Source of the DNA: Carallia brachiata
Lineage: Eukaryota; Streptophyta; Magnoliopsida; Malpighiales; Rhizophoraceae
Direction of reading: 5' to 3'
Assembly: GCA_021464245.1 (NCBI GenBank)
Contig: JADCRB010000036.1
Coordinates: 4,638,431-4,702,430 of the forward strand
DNA length: 64,000 bases
The translations under genes and the position numbers were made by a program. The notes beneath the pieces are model-generated. The model ran no database searches, was not told the DNA's origin, and saw only the letters and a list, made by a program, of their open reading frames with translations. This document shows positions 48,745 through 60,678 of this stretch, one piece after another. The stretch's first letter is position 1. Each line of letters starts with the position of its first letter.

Positions 48745-49240
48745 GAATATATAATTTTTTATTCTAAATTTTATAATTTTTTATATAAATTTTAAATTTT
48801 TTTAATGTTTTATTTGAATCTTAAATTTTTTAATTTTTTTATTAAATTAATCTTTTTATTTATAAAAAATTATTAATTTATTAATAAATGAGTTTAATTT
48901 AATAAAAATTATTAAAAAAATTCAAATAAATGAATTAAATATTTTTTTATTAACAAATGTGCACACAAAATATTTTTTTAATTAATAAATATACGAATTA
49001 AATATGTAAAGTATATATTTTTTAACAGAAAAAATTTTTAATTAGTGTATTTAACCTTTTTTTAAATAATTTTTGTAAGGTCAGAATCATTTGTTTAATA
49101 AATTGATCATTTTTCGTTAACAGATAGGCAAATTTGGTAAAAAAAAATTAAAAAATTTAGAATTTAAATAAAATTTTAAAAAAATTTAAGATTCATATAT
49201 CAAAAAGTATAAAAATTTAAGATTTTAAAATTGCATATTC
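48745..49240. mobile_element. Fold-back AT-rich MITE
   Basis: The left arm (GGAATATATAATTTTTTATT) and the reverse complement of the right arm (GAATATGCAATTTTAAAATC) pair imperfectly over roughly 100 bases. Both arms carry CTTAAATTTTTTAATTTTTT. There is no coding capacity. The exact ends and target duplication were not resolved. Confidence 0.55.
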
Positions 49241-51197
49241 TTTCGTGAGACTGAGCGAGGGATGGATTTAAAAAGGAAATTTGAAAACGTTAAAAATATA
49301 TGTATGTGCGTGTATATATATATAACCATCAAATATGACTTAATTTTCTTTAATTTAATTTTAGTATTCATTATTAAGTTTAGATAAAAAAATGTTTGGC
49401 TGCGAGATTGGATCAGATTGAATCTAGAGTCTCATTTTTTAGCCTACAGAGTCAACATGTTATTAAAAAAAAAAAAAACAGAGGTAGGGGCTTTTTTAAT
49501 CCTTGTACGACTTCTGGTACGTGTCCACTTTCGGCAGTACATTAATCTACGAGACAAACACCCAAAAAGAAGATTTGCATATTTGTATTTTCTTTTTCTT
49601 TTTCTTTTTCTTTTTCATATTTTATTATCAATAATTTATCTTATTAAAAATAATAATAAATTTAAAATGAGTGGGGACAACATTTTTTCATAATAAAAAA
49701 AAATTTCAAATAACTCTAAAAAAATTATGAAAACAAAAAAAAAAATTAGTGAGATTATGGGGCGATATTCAAATTGAGGTGGGACAAAAATAATTTATAT
49801 GAAAATTAGGTGTCAATTTATACATTAGAAAAAATCTTATATAGTGGGGTAGGTGGGTACACCAGACGACTAAAACAGTTGACTTTGCAAAGCTGGAGAT
49901 GTAACGTAGATATCTCACACTAGTCAAAAACAACAAAAAAATTTTGACACGTAATCATAAACACAGAAAGATACATGTAACTCTAACCGTAAATACATTT
50001 AACAGTCGGTGACTCAGGCCCCAGAAGGAACTACTTACTCAGATACTCTTTGTGACTTGTGTTGTGTGTATCAATATATCTGGCAATTGAGTAAAAGCTC
50101 ACGTAACCAGTAACCACTAATCAAATAAGAAATGGGGGAGAAAGTTCCGATATGGTATTGATTTCACCATAATTGGGAAACAAACGTTTACCTTTCAAGT
50201 AGTCGTTCGGTATCAGCAATGGAACGCCAACCAAATCCATTGGCTACTTTCAGAAGTCTTCCCACCCTTTGTTTCCTTTTCAGCAGTCAACACCAAACAA
50301 ATTGCTTAAAACGATAAAGCATGACATTTTTAGAGTCGAAAGCATAAAAAGCGTTAGTTCCATTATCTTTTTCGAAGTCAGATCAGATCACACCCTACCT
50401 TCGTCAGATTCTGTTTCCAATGTAACAATATATTGTTTTTCCCGCTGTTCAAGGCCAATTAACATATGAGCACGGTCTCCTTTAAAAAAACAAAAAATGC
50501 AAGCACGGACAATTATTTGACTCAAATAACAACATCAGACGTATTACATAGTGGGTTAAATTTCTATATTAAGCTCGTAGAAGATCAAACTATAAAGTAT
50601 TTACTATGAAATGAAACAAATGTTTAGTCCCATTTCTCATCATCCAATTATCCGACCACAATTATAGGTGGCTCACATAAATGAATTCAAAAGCGGTTGA
50701 AGTATGCCCATTTTTTTTGGCACAATTTACACTTACAAAAAAAAGTGCGAACAATTTTTTGTAATTTATTAATTATAGTTAAAATTCAATTCGATATTTA
50801 CACATACACGATACATATTAATTAGCGAACTGATCTAATTAATAACCTGCGCACAAAGCTTAAAAGGAAGAAAATGGCAATTATAAAATCCATAATTTTT
50901 TTTCTTTTTCAGGGATAGAAAATATATATATTATCCAAAGAAGATTTAAAACAGCACGTTTTGTCCTTTTAGTCTAAAGTCGGTACTTTTTTCAAAAGCT
51001 AGGCGAGATGCGATAGACGAAGAGGACAGGAAAATAATGAAATGACAAAATTGACCGTGACTCGGAGGCTGTCCAGTAGCCGTATAGCCCGTGTGAATTG
51101 ATGTTTGAAAAAATTGCCAAAACTAATGACACGGCTTCTTTTTGCTTTTTAATTTAGAAAAAAAAAAGGTAAATAAAGACAATTCTTTTTTTTAATC
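49241..51197. other. AT-rich spacer
   Basis: No gene is recognised. A (TTTTTC)n run lies at about 49588-49616. Confidence 0.45.
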
Positions 51198-51223
51198 AAA
51201 ATAGGGACAGTTATTCTTCTACT

Positions 51224-51956
51224 ATTTTTTTTAAAATTAAAGTAAATTTTTATTAACTGAAACATTTATTACAAAACTTATAAAGTACAGTTCAGAATTT
51301 TAAACTAACAGTTTGAATAGAGAAAAACATACTTAAACAAACTGAGAGTCCAAAGTAAAGATAGCAAAGAAATGGACCCCTGCCCACAGAGCACAGGAGA
51401 CAGTGGCCCTGAGACCGGCGAGACACCAGTGAAGAGTACGGGCAACGAAATGCGAAGCAAATAGGCTTGAGGAAAGCAACAGCTGACAAACTAACCTCCA
51501 TTACCTCAATGCACTCGCAGATCGCCCTGACTGGCCGCTCCAGATAGCAGCTAAACACTAGAAGCTCAGCGGTGGCAACACCTCCCTCAAACCTCGACTC
51601 TTGAGCACGACCCGCCAGCATCCAACAGCAACTATACAAGGATAGCCGGGAACAAAAAAGAAAGATATACCACCCTCGTGTTCAACTAAGACTGAACAAG
51701 GAGGCGGGGGACATGGCAGCGTTCGAATTTAGTTAGCCTCCCGTGTTTAGCAGTACCAAAGGAACCCGCACCTAAAGGCCAAGACCAAGAGCACTACTAA
51801 GAGGTCAGTCAAGAAAAAAGAGGAGAAGCAAAACCACCAGGGTCACAAACACGGCACAATAACGACAAGTGAACTGCACGGAAAATGACACGGCAAATGC
51901 ACAAAAGAAGTCTGACGCACGATAATGCAGTCCCGCGGACGATAGCGTAGCAAATT
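51224..51956 (-). mobile_element. 5'-truncated LINE insertion, 3' end only
   Basis: This GC-richer block on the minus strand ends in AATAAA-rich sequence and an A-rich tail (plus-strand T run at 51225-51232). Imperfect direct repeats of about 22-26 bases flank it: AAATAGGGACAGTTATTCTT from 51198 and AAATAGGGTCAGTTCTTCAA from 51957. An A-tail plus a long variable target duplication are hallmarks of LINE insertion. The frame 51292-51639(-) has no reverse transcriptase motifs, so only the 3' region is present. Confidence 0.6.
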
Positions 51957-51978
51957 AAATAGGGTCAGTTCTTCAACT

Positions 51979-52903
51979 GTGAAAAGATTGTGCTATTTCA
52001 TGGCATAGAGCGGATTATAATTCTAAACTAAATTTACATAATTATATGAAAAATTTATATTTTTAATTTTATAGAATGTCTTAATAAAAATTCGATTACA
52101 TATTCTTACCGAGCTCATAACAATCGGCAGTTGACGCGTCGTTTTTGAACCTGTGTGCCAACGAATCGGATTCTTTTGTTTTTCCAATAGCACTGAAAAC
52201 GGGTAACAGAAATTCAACATTGCTAATTACTACTTTCCTACTCATACAAGGAAAAACAAAAGCTAAAATCGGCACGTATTTCGTATTTACACAACATCTA
52301 TATCTACATGGATACTGCTGCCAACGGTGTCGTTATTATATATTACAACAAATAATTCCTCACGTTTATATGAAATGAAAGTTATTTGTGGAATATATAC
52401 GAATTCCCAAAAAAAAGGCAACACCCAAAAAAAATAAGTCATACCATTTAATGTGGTAATCTGGATGATAATTTAGTGTATTTTTTATATAATTAATTTA
52501 ATTTTGATTTTCTGCTCCAATAATTTCCTGACATATACGTTAGATGTTTTCGTCTCAATGTTCGATTTGAAAGAGCTAGTAACGGTTGGATGTCAAGTAC
52601 AAGAATCGACAATCGCTGAGTGGAGTGAGGTGGAGTCATGCTCAGACCGATCAATGCTTGGCTGATAGGTCTTAGTCTATAAATACGATAATTTATATAA
52701 ATACAATACATCTTTTTTAATAGTTTGAAAAAAGATAGAGTCATGTCTGAATCCAATTGGAACTAAAATTCCCTAAAAGTGTTAAAATTAATTATGTCAT
52801 ACTTAATATCATACGGCCCATTGTAGTTTAATAGTTAAAAAATTAGTTTATACTGTATAGTCAGGGATTAAATTCTTGTGAAGGCATACAATAGTGCTAA
52901 AAG
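51979..52903. other. AT-rich spacer
   Basis: No gene is recognised. Confidence 0.45.
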
Positions 52904-52906
52904 TAA

Positions 52907-53151
52907 TGCTCTGTTTGAAAAGTGGTAGGAAATGATAAGAAAGAAAGAAAATAGAAAATAGTACAGTAATAATGATATTATAATTGATAAAAAATTAATG
53001 ATTAGAAAGTTGTGAAAAAGAAAATGAATAATAATTTGTGAGAGAAAAAGTAAAAGTTAATTATTTGAATTAATAAAAAGTGGATAGGAAAGAATATGAA
53101 TATAAAGTAGTTTTTTATAATTTTATTTTCTTATGCTTTCCAAACAGAGCA
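52907..53151. mobile_element. PIF/Harbinger (Tourist)-like MITE with TAA target duplication
   Basis: The left end is TGCTCTGTTTGAAAAG and the right end is CTTTCCAAACAGAGCA, a near-perfect inverted repeat. TAA flanks both sides (52904-52906 and 53152-53154). The 245-bp size and 3-bp duplication fit Tourist-type MITEs. Confidence 0.8.
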
Positions 53152-53154
53152 TAA

Positions 53155-53628
53155 ATGTTGAGCATACTAGAAATATGAATCATTCAATAACATAGTTCAG
53201 TGTACTACAGCTTTTCAGCGCAATTTTCCTAAGTGTAGGTTAACACAGCCATGCTAATCGAATACAATTTTCCACATAAGAGTAGGTAAAATGCAAAAAG
53301 AGTCGGTAAAGTCTACAAAAGTTAATAGACAAAAAAAAAAAAAAAAAGTGTAACTCAATAATTAGAATGTAAATTTTTATTATAAAGAACTTAGTTTCAA
53401 TCTTTTAAATTTTATTATAACAAACTCAAGTTTTAATTTAAAAATAAAAATATAAATTTATAAAATAAAAATAATTATTTTTATTGTAGACTCGATAAAA
53501 CAAATGCCAACGTGTCGAGGACGGGTGGATCATAAGTGTTGTGCGTGTGTGTAATGGAGTAAATGCGGCCCGTGCCGTTGACTAGGGAAAGCACGGGGAA
53601 GCAAAGGTCAGACCAAAACCAAAGAGAG
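53155..53628. other. Distal promoter of PHT1 gene 1
   Basis: This AT-rich stretch becomes less AT-rich towards 53600. No coding sequence is seen. Confidence 0.4.
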
Positions 53629-53677
53629 GAATATACCAAAGGCACATATACTTTCATTGGCTGGCTTTCCTATATAA
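53629..53677 (+). promoter_or_regulatory. P1BS and TATA box of PHT1 gene 1
   Basis: GAATATAC (53629-53636) matches the PHR1 binding site GNATATNC, the hallmark of phosphate-starvation genes. TATATAA at 53671-53677 places the start near 53700. The first exon ends in AACAG before a GT at 53831, and the 5'UTR intron runs 53831-55003 (ending TTTCGCAG), just upstream of the ATG at 55050. Confidence 0.7.
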
Positions 53678-55049
53678 GCCACCGCAGACCACCCCAACTC
53701 TTTCAACTCCCCAAAACACACGGCCTTTCACTGGCTCGCCAAGCTCTCTTCCTCCTTCTCGAGACCATTTTTTCTCGTCCTTTCATCTCAAGAAAAAACA
53801 AAGGCGGATTGAAAGATTTATATTGAACAGGTTTGTTCAAAACTCATTTTTCTTTATATTTCAGTTAAATATGTTCTGCTCTGTTTACTTTTTTGTTTTC
53901 ATTTTGTTTTGGTATTCTATCTCTTTTACCAGAATTCTTTGCATGTAAACTTGCAAAAGGTGATGGCTTTAGTGCCTGCCTTTTCTTCTCTGTTTTTTCC
54001 GTTTTTCCTTTTGGTTCTTAAAAAAGGAAGCTGCGAGCCTCCCTGTGTTCATAGAGAACTTTTAGTTTCTTGCCCTTTAGTCCTCTGCTAGTACTTTGCT
54101 ACATCGATAGACTGATCGACGTTAATTTTAAATTCACAGATTTTGCTAATATGAAGATTAACAAAATGTGAAATGAAATAAAATACTCCAGATTTTAGAA
54201 TTTAAAATTTGTGTGTGTAGTCTTGCATGTAAAATTATTTGTTGTACATATTTGACTTATGCTGTTAGCTGATCGCTATAGTTTGACTTATAAATAATTT
54301 TTTACAAAATAAAAATCAATAAAGCATAACTGGGGCAGGTCCTTTGAACTTGCGTTTAGATGTGGGCGACAGTTGTCATAAATTTATTTAAATTTTAAAT
54401 GTATTACTAATTAATAATTTAAATTTAAATAGTAGACTACTTATCTGCATCCGTACTTTTTAGTCTTTCTGAAAATTTTCTTGCCCAGCATGGCCTCATT
54501 CAATATTTTCTATCTTAATTCAATTTATCTGGTAGGTGTCAGTCAGTTGTGAGTTGGTGGGCTGTTGTTGTCTTTTGCTCTCTTTTTCCCCCCTGTAGCC
54601 ATGGAAAATTTTCCCTTTCTAGAAGATTAATGAACCTTTTTTTCCCATGCAATTGCAAATTTTTCACTGGAGCAGTTGGAGCTACCATTTTTTTTTTTAT
54701 TTTTAAATTTTCCCTTTTCTCTACTGACAACCTTTACTAAAGTTATGTGAAAGAGCTAAGCAGAATCCTGTTCCCAGAAGAATGGTTTTTGTATCTCTTT
54801 TTTTAGGCCTAGCCGTCGGCTTGTAGGCCCAAACAAAGAGAAATTAAATATCTTTGGCTGCGTTTTAAGAATCTATTCTGGACTCTGAGCCCTGACCACT
54901 AATTTTTACCTGCCTGAATAAGAATCAGGAAAGCTGTGTGTCTTAACAATTGAGGGAAAACATATTTGCTTTGTTGCTAACATTTCTTGTTCAAATTTCG
55001 CAGATAATTAAGGGAGAAAAAGGCTGAAGAGAAAGTAAAATAGATAGCC

Positions 55050-56654
55050 ATGGCTGGGGACTTGCAGGTGCTTAACGCGCTTGACGTGGCGAAAACACAA
55101 TGGTACCACTTCACGGCGATCGTCATTGCTGGGATGGGCTTCTTCACTGATGCTTACGATCTGTTCTGCATATCTCTCGTCACCAAATTGCTAGGCCGCA
55201 TATACTACCACGTTGATGGAGCACCGAAGCCAGGAACTTTGCCTCCCAATGTATCGGCAGCTGTCAACGGTGTTGCTTTCTGTGGAACTCTCGCAGGCCA
55301 GCTCTTCTTTGGGTGGCTTGGTGACAAGATGGGCCGAAAGAGAGTCTATGGTATGACTCTTATGCTCATGGTGGTCTCCTCGATCGCATCGGGCCTGTCG
55401 CTGGGGCACGATGCTAAAGCTGTCATGGCAACTCTCTGCTTCTTTCGGTTCTGGCTTGGGTTTGGCATCGGTGGCGATTATCCACTTTCTGCCACCATCA
55501 TGTCTGAATATGCCAATAAGAAGACCCGCGGTGCTTTCATTGCTGCTGTCTTTGCCATGCAGGGCTTTGGCATTTTAGCTGGTGGTATATTTGCTATAAT
55601 CATCTCTTCTGCATTTAAGGCAAGGTTTGATGCTCCAGCTTATGAGGTCAATGAAGCTGCTTCGACCGTCCCTCAAGCAGACTACGTTTGGCGTATAATT
55701 CTAATGGTTGGAGCGCTTCCCGCCGCGCTTACCTATTACTGGAGGATGAAGATGCCTGAAACTGCTCGCTACACTGCGCTTGTTGCAAAGAATGCGAAGC
55801 AGGCCGCATCTGACATGTCAAAGGTTCTTCAGGTAGAGATTGAGCCAGAAGAGCAAAAGGTTCAGAAGATTGCACAGACTCAGTCCAATTCATTTGGCCT
55901 GTTCTCTAAGCAATTTCTCCATCGCCACGGACTCCACTTGCTTGGAACAACAACCACATGGTTTTTGCTTGACATCGCTTTCTACAGCCAAAATCTGTTT
56001 CAAAAGGATATCTTTAGCGCAATTGGATGGCTTCCTCCAGCAAAGACAATGAATGCCCTGGAGGAGGTCTACAGAATTGCAAGGGCACAAACACTCATTG
56101 CACTATGCAGTACCGTTCCGGGCTACTGGTTCACCGTGGCCTTAATTGACAAAATGGGAAGATTTGCCATCCAATTGATGGGTTTCTTCTTCATGACAGT
56201 GTTTATGTTTGCATTGGCTATTCCGTACGACCACTGGACTCACAAGGACAATAGAATTGGATTCGTGGTTATGTACTCACTGACATTCTTCTTTGCAAAC
56301 TTTGGACCGAACGCCACCACATTTGTCGTGCCGGCAGAGATTTTCCCGGCGAGGCTTAGGTCTACTTGCCACGGTATCTCAGCTGCGGCTGGGAAGCTAG
56401 GGGCAATAGTGGGTTCATTCGGGTTTCTGTATTTGGCTCAGAACAAGGACAAGGCCAAGGCAGATGCAGGGTATCCAGCAGGGATCGGAGTCAAGAATTC
56501 GCTCATTGTATTGGGTGTGGTCAACTTGTTAGGAATGCTGTTCACTTTCTTGGTGCCTGAATCCAAGGGGAAATCTCTGGAGGAAATTTCAGGGGAAAAT
56601 GAGGATGAGATTGATAACGGGTCATATTCCAACAACAGGACAGTTCCAGTTTAA
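55050..56654 (+). CDS. High-affinity inorganic phosphate transporter, PHT1 family
   Basis: This is a plasma-membrane H+/phosphate symporter of the major facilitator superfamily, mainly used for root phosphate uptake and redistribution. The 534-aa protein has one uninterrupted coding exon. The PHT1 signature [13 protein letters not shown] is at residues 141-153. About twelve hydrophobic segments are split by a hydrophilic loop (residues about 230-290), as in the family. An MFS motif ([14 protein letters not shown]) follows segment 2. The C-terminus is hydrophilic and acidic ([14 protein letters not shown]). The start [20 protein letters not shown] is the usual PHT1 N-terminus. A 1.17-kb intron lies in the 5'UTR, and a P1BS site upstream predicts induction by PHR1 under phosphate shortage. 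A close paralogue lies 6 kb downstream in the same orientation. No lesions were seen. Confidence 0.97.
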   Translation: MAGDLQVLNALDVAKTQWYHFTAIVIAGMGFFTDAYDLFCISLVTKLLGRIYYHVDGAPKPGTLPPNVSAAVNGVAFCGTLAGQLFFGWLGDKMGRKRVYGMTLMLMVVSSIASGLSLGHDAKAVMATLCFFRFWLGFGIGGDYPLSATIMSEYANKKTRGAFIAAVFAMQGFGILAGGIFAIIISSAFKARFDAPAYEVNEAASTVPQADYVWRIILMVGALPAALTYYWRMKMPETARYTALVAKNAKQAASDMSKVLQVEIEPEEQKVQKIAQTQSNSFGLFSKQFLHRHGLHLLGTTTTWFLLDIAFYSQNLFQKDIFSAIGWLPPAKTMNALEEVYRIARAQTLIALCSTVPGYWFTVALIDKMGRFAIQLMGFFFMTVFMFALAIPYDHWTHKDNRIGFVVMYSLTFFFANFGPNATTFVVPAEIFPARLRSTCHGISAAAGKLGAIVGSFGFLYLAQNKDKAKADAGYPAGIGVKNSLIVLGVVNLLGMLFTFLVPESKGKSLEEISGENEDEIDNGSYSNNRTVPV

Positions 56655-58436
56655 TTTAGATTGGATCAACTTGCTGTTCGAAAATAATGCGATTATGTTT
56701 TTTTCTTCTTTTTGCTAGATGCTATTAAGTTACTCTCTTACTTTTGTCCCTGTAACCTGCAAGAATGTTATAAAGAATTCCGCCAATATTTTCACTTCTC
56801 GTGCTTCCAATCAAATTTATCCAATTAGATCAGCTTTTGCATTCACTTGGCTTCTTTTAAATTTTAATGCTTTTTTACTTCACTATTGTTAGTTAGTCTT
56901 TGGTTTAATCAAATAATCAAATGAGAAGGGGTGCTTGCTTAAAATTGAAAGTAATGTACACATCAATATCTAAAAGGCGCAAGTCAGTATAAGGTTTTTT
57001 TTTTTTTTTTGGTGATTGTGTGAGGTGCTATTCTTATTATTATTTTTTATTTAATTTTATAACGTAAAAGAGCATCTAAAAGGCCCATAAGTAGGACTTC
57101 AAAAGCAGAGTCGGGTTGTGCATTTGCATTTTGAGTACATTATTGTCGACAAAAAATTCAACTGTTCATGACAAACTTTGCGAGATAGGGTGGGGTCTCA
57201 CCTTACACAAATTGTGCAAGTGGGACCCTTGCACATCCCCCAAAATCAAATGCAAGAGGTATGCCCAAGAATGACTTATATTGTAGCAGTTAAAGCAATG
57301 TGGGACCACTGTCCGAAATTCCATTGTCATTTGTCAACATTGCAATTTCTTCATCTCTTTATGAACTAAAGAAATTTCTGTGTCTTTAGTTTGTCTTTTT
57401 TCTTCGTCTTTAGTTTGTCAGACACGGACTTTTGCAGCATACTTTTTGAAACTCAGAGATTTTGACTTTTGACTTGCTAGAGTCGTTGGCTCGATAATTC
57501 TTTCCCCAGAATCTGTCTTGGCGTCTTGCTAAATTTTGAAACTGACATCTGCCCGTTCCCTTATCTTGCTAGGTAACAAAAATAATTAATTTGTGAACTA
57601 TTGACAAATCCTAATTTCATCATCTTTGCACATTGCAACCCGAAGCATCGATCGTGATTACGTGATGATGTTATCAAAAATACCTTTCCACCAAAAAATA
57701 ATAATAATAAAATATTGGGTAAAATTTATTAGATTGAAAGTATGAATAATCTGTTGAGTTTGAAAATATAAACAAAAATACGAACTATTCTACATAAAAA
57801 AAATTATAATTAAATGTAAAAAAATATGATTTTAAGCATAAAAATTCTTGGTCGTAAAATCAGAGATGCTTTTCTTTTCCGTGCAACATCTTTTGGCGCA
57901 GGCCATAGCTCTACCGATACATATCATTGAAGGGAACCAAGTTCAAAAGAGTTTGACTAGTCATACGAACTATTAGCGTATGTTGAACCCTTTTTTTTTT
58001 TTACGTAATTTTTTTTTGACGGTACGTAAAAAAAAAAATAAAGTCTTTTTTTTAAGTAGAACATGTTAAAAGGCTTGACATCAGAATCTAAGGGCATGTT
58101 CATTTACGTTTGGGGTTGTCTGTTTTCGGTTGTATTTTGGCTAAGAAAACAAAAAATGCGTTCGGGTACGTGGGCTGTTTTGGCTTTTTGGCGCCTAAAA
58201 TTAAAGCATTGCTAAAAAAATACAAAGGAAGTCTGAGATATCATTTTCACTTTTTTTTTTTTTTTAATCTTTTTATCGATGTGAGTTTTTTGATATTTTT
58301 GTGTTGAAATTAATTTTTCTAGGTCAGGGTTTCTGGGTATTTAGTTTTAGTCTTACTTTATTTATCTCAAACAGAAATTGATTCTTCTGAATGCTTTGCA
58401 AGCTGTTTTGCTACTTCATAGTTATCTTGTAGTTGT
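56655..58436. other. Spacer downstream of PHT1 gene 1
   Basis: The first 150 bases or so are the 3'UTR. No gene is seen beyond that. A short inverted repeat (GGGTCTCACCTTACACAA against TTGTGCAAGTGGGACCC) lies at 57193-57228. Confidence 0.5.
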
Positions 58437-58444
58437 GTTTTACC

Positions 58445-59066
58445 CAATGAAGTAAGAATCGAACCAGACTGGTTGGTTCAATCGAAAAAATTGGGGATCG
58501 GTCTTAGGTCCGGTCCGGCTCAAGCCTAAAAATGGAATTCGGATCGGACCGAAAAAAACCGGTAAAAAATGGGAAAACCGGCAAAAAATCGGACCGGTTG
58601 AACCGGTTCAATTTAAATCAAAAAATTTTAAATTGTAATTTGACCCAAAACTTTATCTATATTATAATTAAAACTCTAATTTTAACTAAAAATTTTAATT
58701 TAGTCTCGATTGATTAAAATTTTCAATTTAATCTTTAAAATTTAAAAATTAATATTTAATCACTATTTATAAATATTATTTTTTCAATTAATTTTTATAA
58801 ATTATATTTTATTAAATATACTAATTGTAATATCCTTAATGTATGTAAATATTAATATAATTCTTAAAATACACTATATTTTAAATATTTATTATCATTC
58901 TTATATAATATAACATTTTATATAATTATATAAGCTATATAAAAATTTAATTTTTATATATTTAATATTAAATACCGGTTTAACTGCGATTTTACTGATC
59001 GAATCGGTTGAACCTTAAACCTCTCAACTTTCCGATTCAATGACCGGTTCGGTTCTAACAACCTTA
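58445..59066. mobile_element. hAT-like MITE with 8-bp target duplication
   Basis: Direct repeats GTTTTACC (58437-58444 and 59067-59074) flank an element whose ends are imperfect inverted repeats: AGAATCGAACCAGACTGG on the left, and AGAACCGAACCGGTC as the reverse complement of the right. The subterminal regions are rich in ACCGG motifs. The core is AT-rich. A truncated relative is at 45775. Confidence 0.8.
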
Positions 59067-59074
59067 GTTTTACC

Positions 59075-60090
59075 ATCATGTCCATCAAGACTCCTGCTTG
59101 GGCCTCAGTATCCTACATGTGAATTTGAGAGAATTTATGAGGCTTTTTGCAAAATTTGGAAATAATAGACAGAAATAATAGGTCCAAAGGATGAGTGAAA
59201 AGCTCTTAGCAAATTCGAGACACTCCTCAACCGTTGTTGCCACGGGTGGAAAATTCGAGTTCATTGAACAACATTATTTTGTTTCTTTTATTATTTTGTT
59301 CTATATTGGTTTATGAATTTGGAACGACCAAGTTTCCTAATGTGCTTTTGAAGGTAGGACTTGGACTGGAATCTTCTTTTATTCCTGTGTTGATTTTTGA
59401 TGGTTTCTGTTAGTAAAATAGGAGGCTTTGGCTACAGAATGCTTCTTGTAACTCCAGCAAAGACTCAATTTTTTTTTTTTCATGGTTGGATGTATATCTT
59501 ACTTATAGGTTTCATAGGCATGTGAGTTGATCACTATTTTCTACTGAGAAGTTGGCTTCTCTTTTTGAAGTTTTACAGAGTGAATTTAAAGCATTCAGTT
59601 AATGGCTCACCACTTTGTTCCAATACCCAAATTCTAGCTCACCACTTTTTTCCAATACCCAAATTCTAGGTTTAAGTGTAAAATAGTAGTCCTTTGTTTA
59701 CCTCCTTCGAAGTAGACTTCTCCCAGTTGGGTGGAGATTTGCAGTTGGGTCATTATATTCTTTTTACAATGGTACTTATTTGTCTCTATATTTGCCGGTC
59801 TAGGCATCCGATCAAAATGCATTGATGTTAAATTGATTTTTGTTATGCTAGAATGCTTACTAGTCTTTTTGGGTCTTATTTTCTTCTGTTAATTGCTTCA
59901 AACTGAAATTGCTCATCTTTGTGTCATTCAAAACTCCCTCGACTATATTACAGTATACTTGTATCTTCATGACTTTAGTATCAGAAACTTTGTAAATATG
60001 ATCATAGCATTCATGCTTGTTTTGTGGCAAAGTTTTCTAGCTTCTCCTTTGGAATTTTATGTACTCAATTAGAAATCTGATGTTATGCAG
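59075..60090. other. Spacer, possibly intron sequence of the NSE4 relic
   Basis: T-rich with no conserved exon that I recognise. A 33-base direct duplication (CCAATACCCAAATTCTA plus flank) lies at about 59603-59669. Confidence 0.45.
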
Positions 60091-60678
60091 GTTGATGATT
60101 CCGTTGCAAAGGAAAGGACAGATACCGAGAAGAATATGGCTACCATGTTTGATATTCTCAGGAGGAAAAGAAGTGTCAAGTTTGAAAATTAGTGTTGAAC
60201 AGAAATTAATTTGCATAAACAATAGAGAACTTATTTGCCTTGTCATTCCTAGTTAAAGATTGGGAGGCTGAAATAAAAGTGCATCAAATGGATGGCATCT
60301 AGTTTGTGATATCCTTATTAATGCTTTCTTCTGTTTGTTTTGCTAGCTTGATTTCAGATAATTTTCTGCCTTTTTTCCTGTTATTTTTTTCTTATTGGAA
60401 AAAAATCTTTTGCATGTTAGCTTCAAGGAATATTTCTGCTGCTAATGCAGTGGTCTCAAAGAAGGTTAGCTACAGCCATTTCATCTTCAGATTTTACTTC
60501 AACAATTGGAAGGTACATAAACAAATGCTTTTCATTTTTCCTAAGAGTCCTATCATTCTCTAACAATTTGACAACTTGAATTTTGCAATTGATGAGAGTC
60601 ACTTGTGGTGTTGGGGAAGAGCTCATGCCAAATGGGAACAAAGCCAATATGCCAAATGATACTCAACAAGATTTGTAG
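60091..60678 (+). pseudogene. NSE4 relic (SMC5/6 complex kleisin), C-terminal exons
   Basis: NSE4 is the kleisin subunit of the SMC5/6 complex, used in DNA repair. Three exons of its C-terminal domain can be followed. Exon one (60091-60300) reads VDDSVAKERTDTEKNMATM FDILRRKRSVKFEN. A one-base deletion and a TAA in place of Gln then interrupt LVLNRN-FA(Q)TIENLFALSFLVKD. Exon two (60421-60512) reads SRNISAANAVVSKKVSYSHF, then IFRFYFNNWK and a GT donor. Exon three (60589-60678) reads LMRVTCGVGEELMPNGNK and ends in TAG, but its acceptor is GCAA instead of GCAG. The frameshift, the stop and the damaged splice site show a dead copy. The upstream exons were not found here. Kept introns mean it arose from a genomic copy, not from retroposition. 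Confidence 0.85.
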
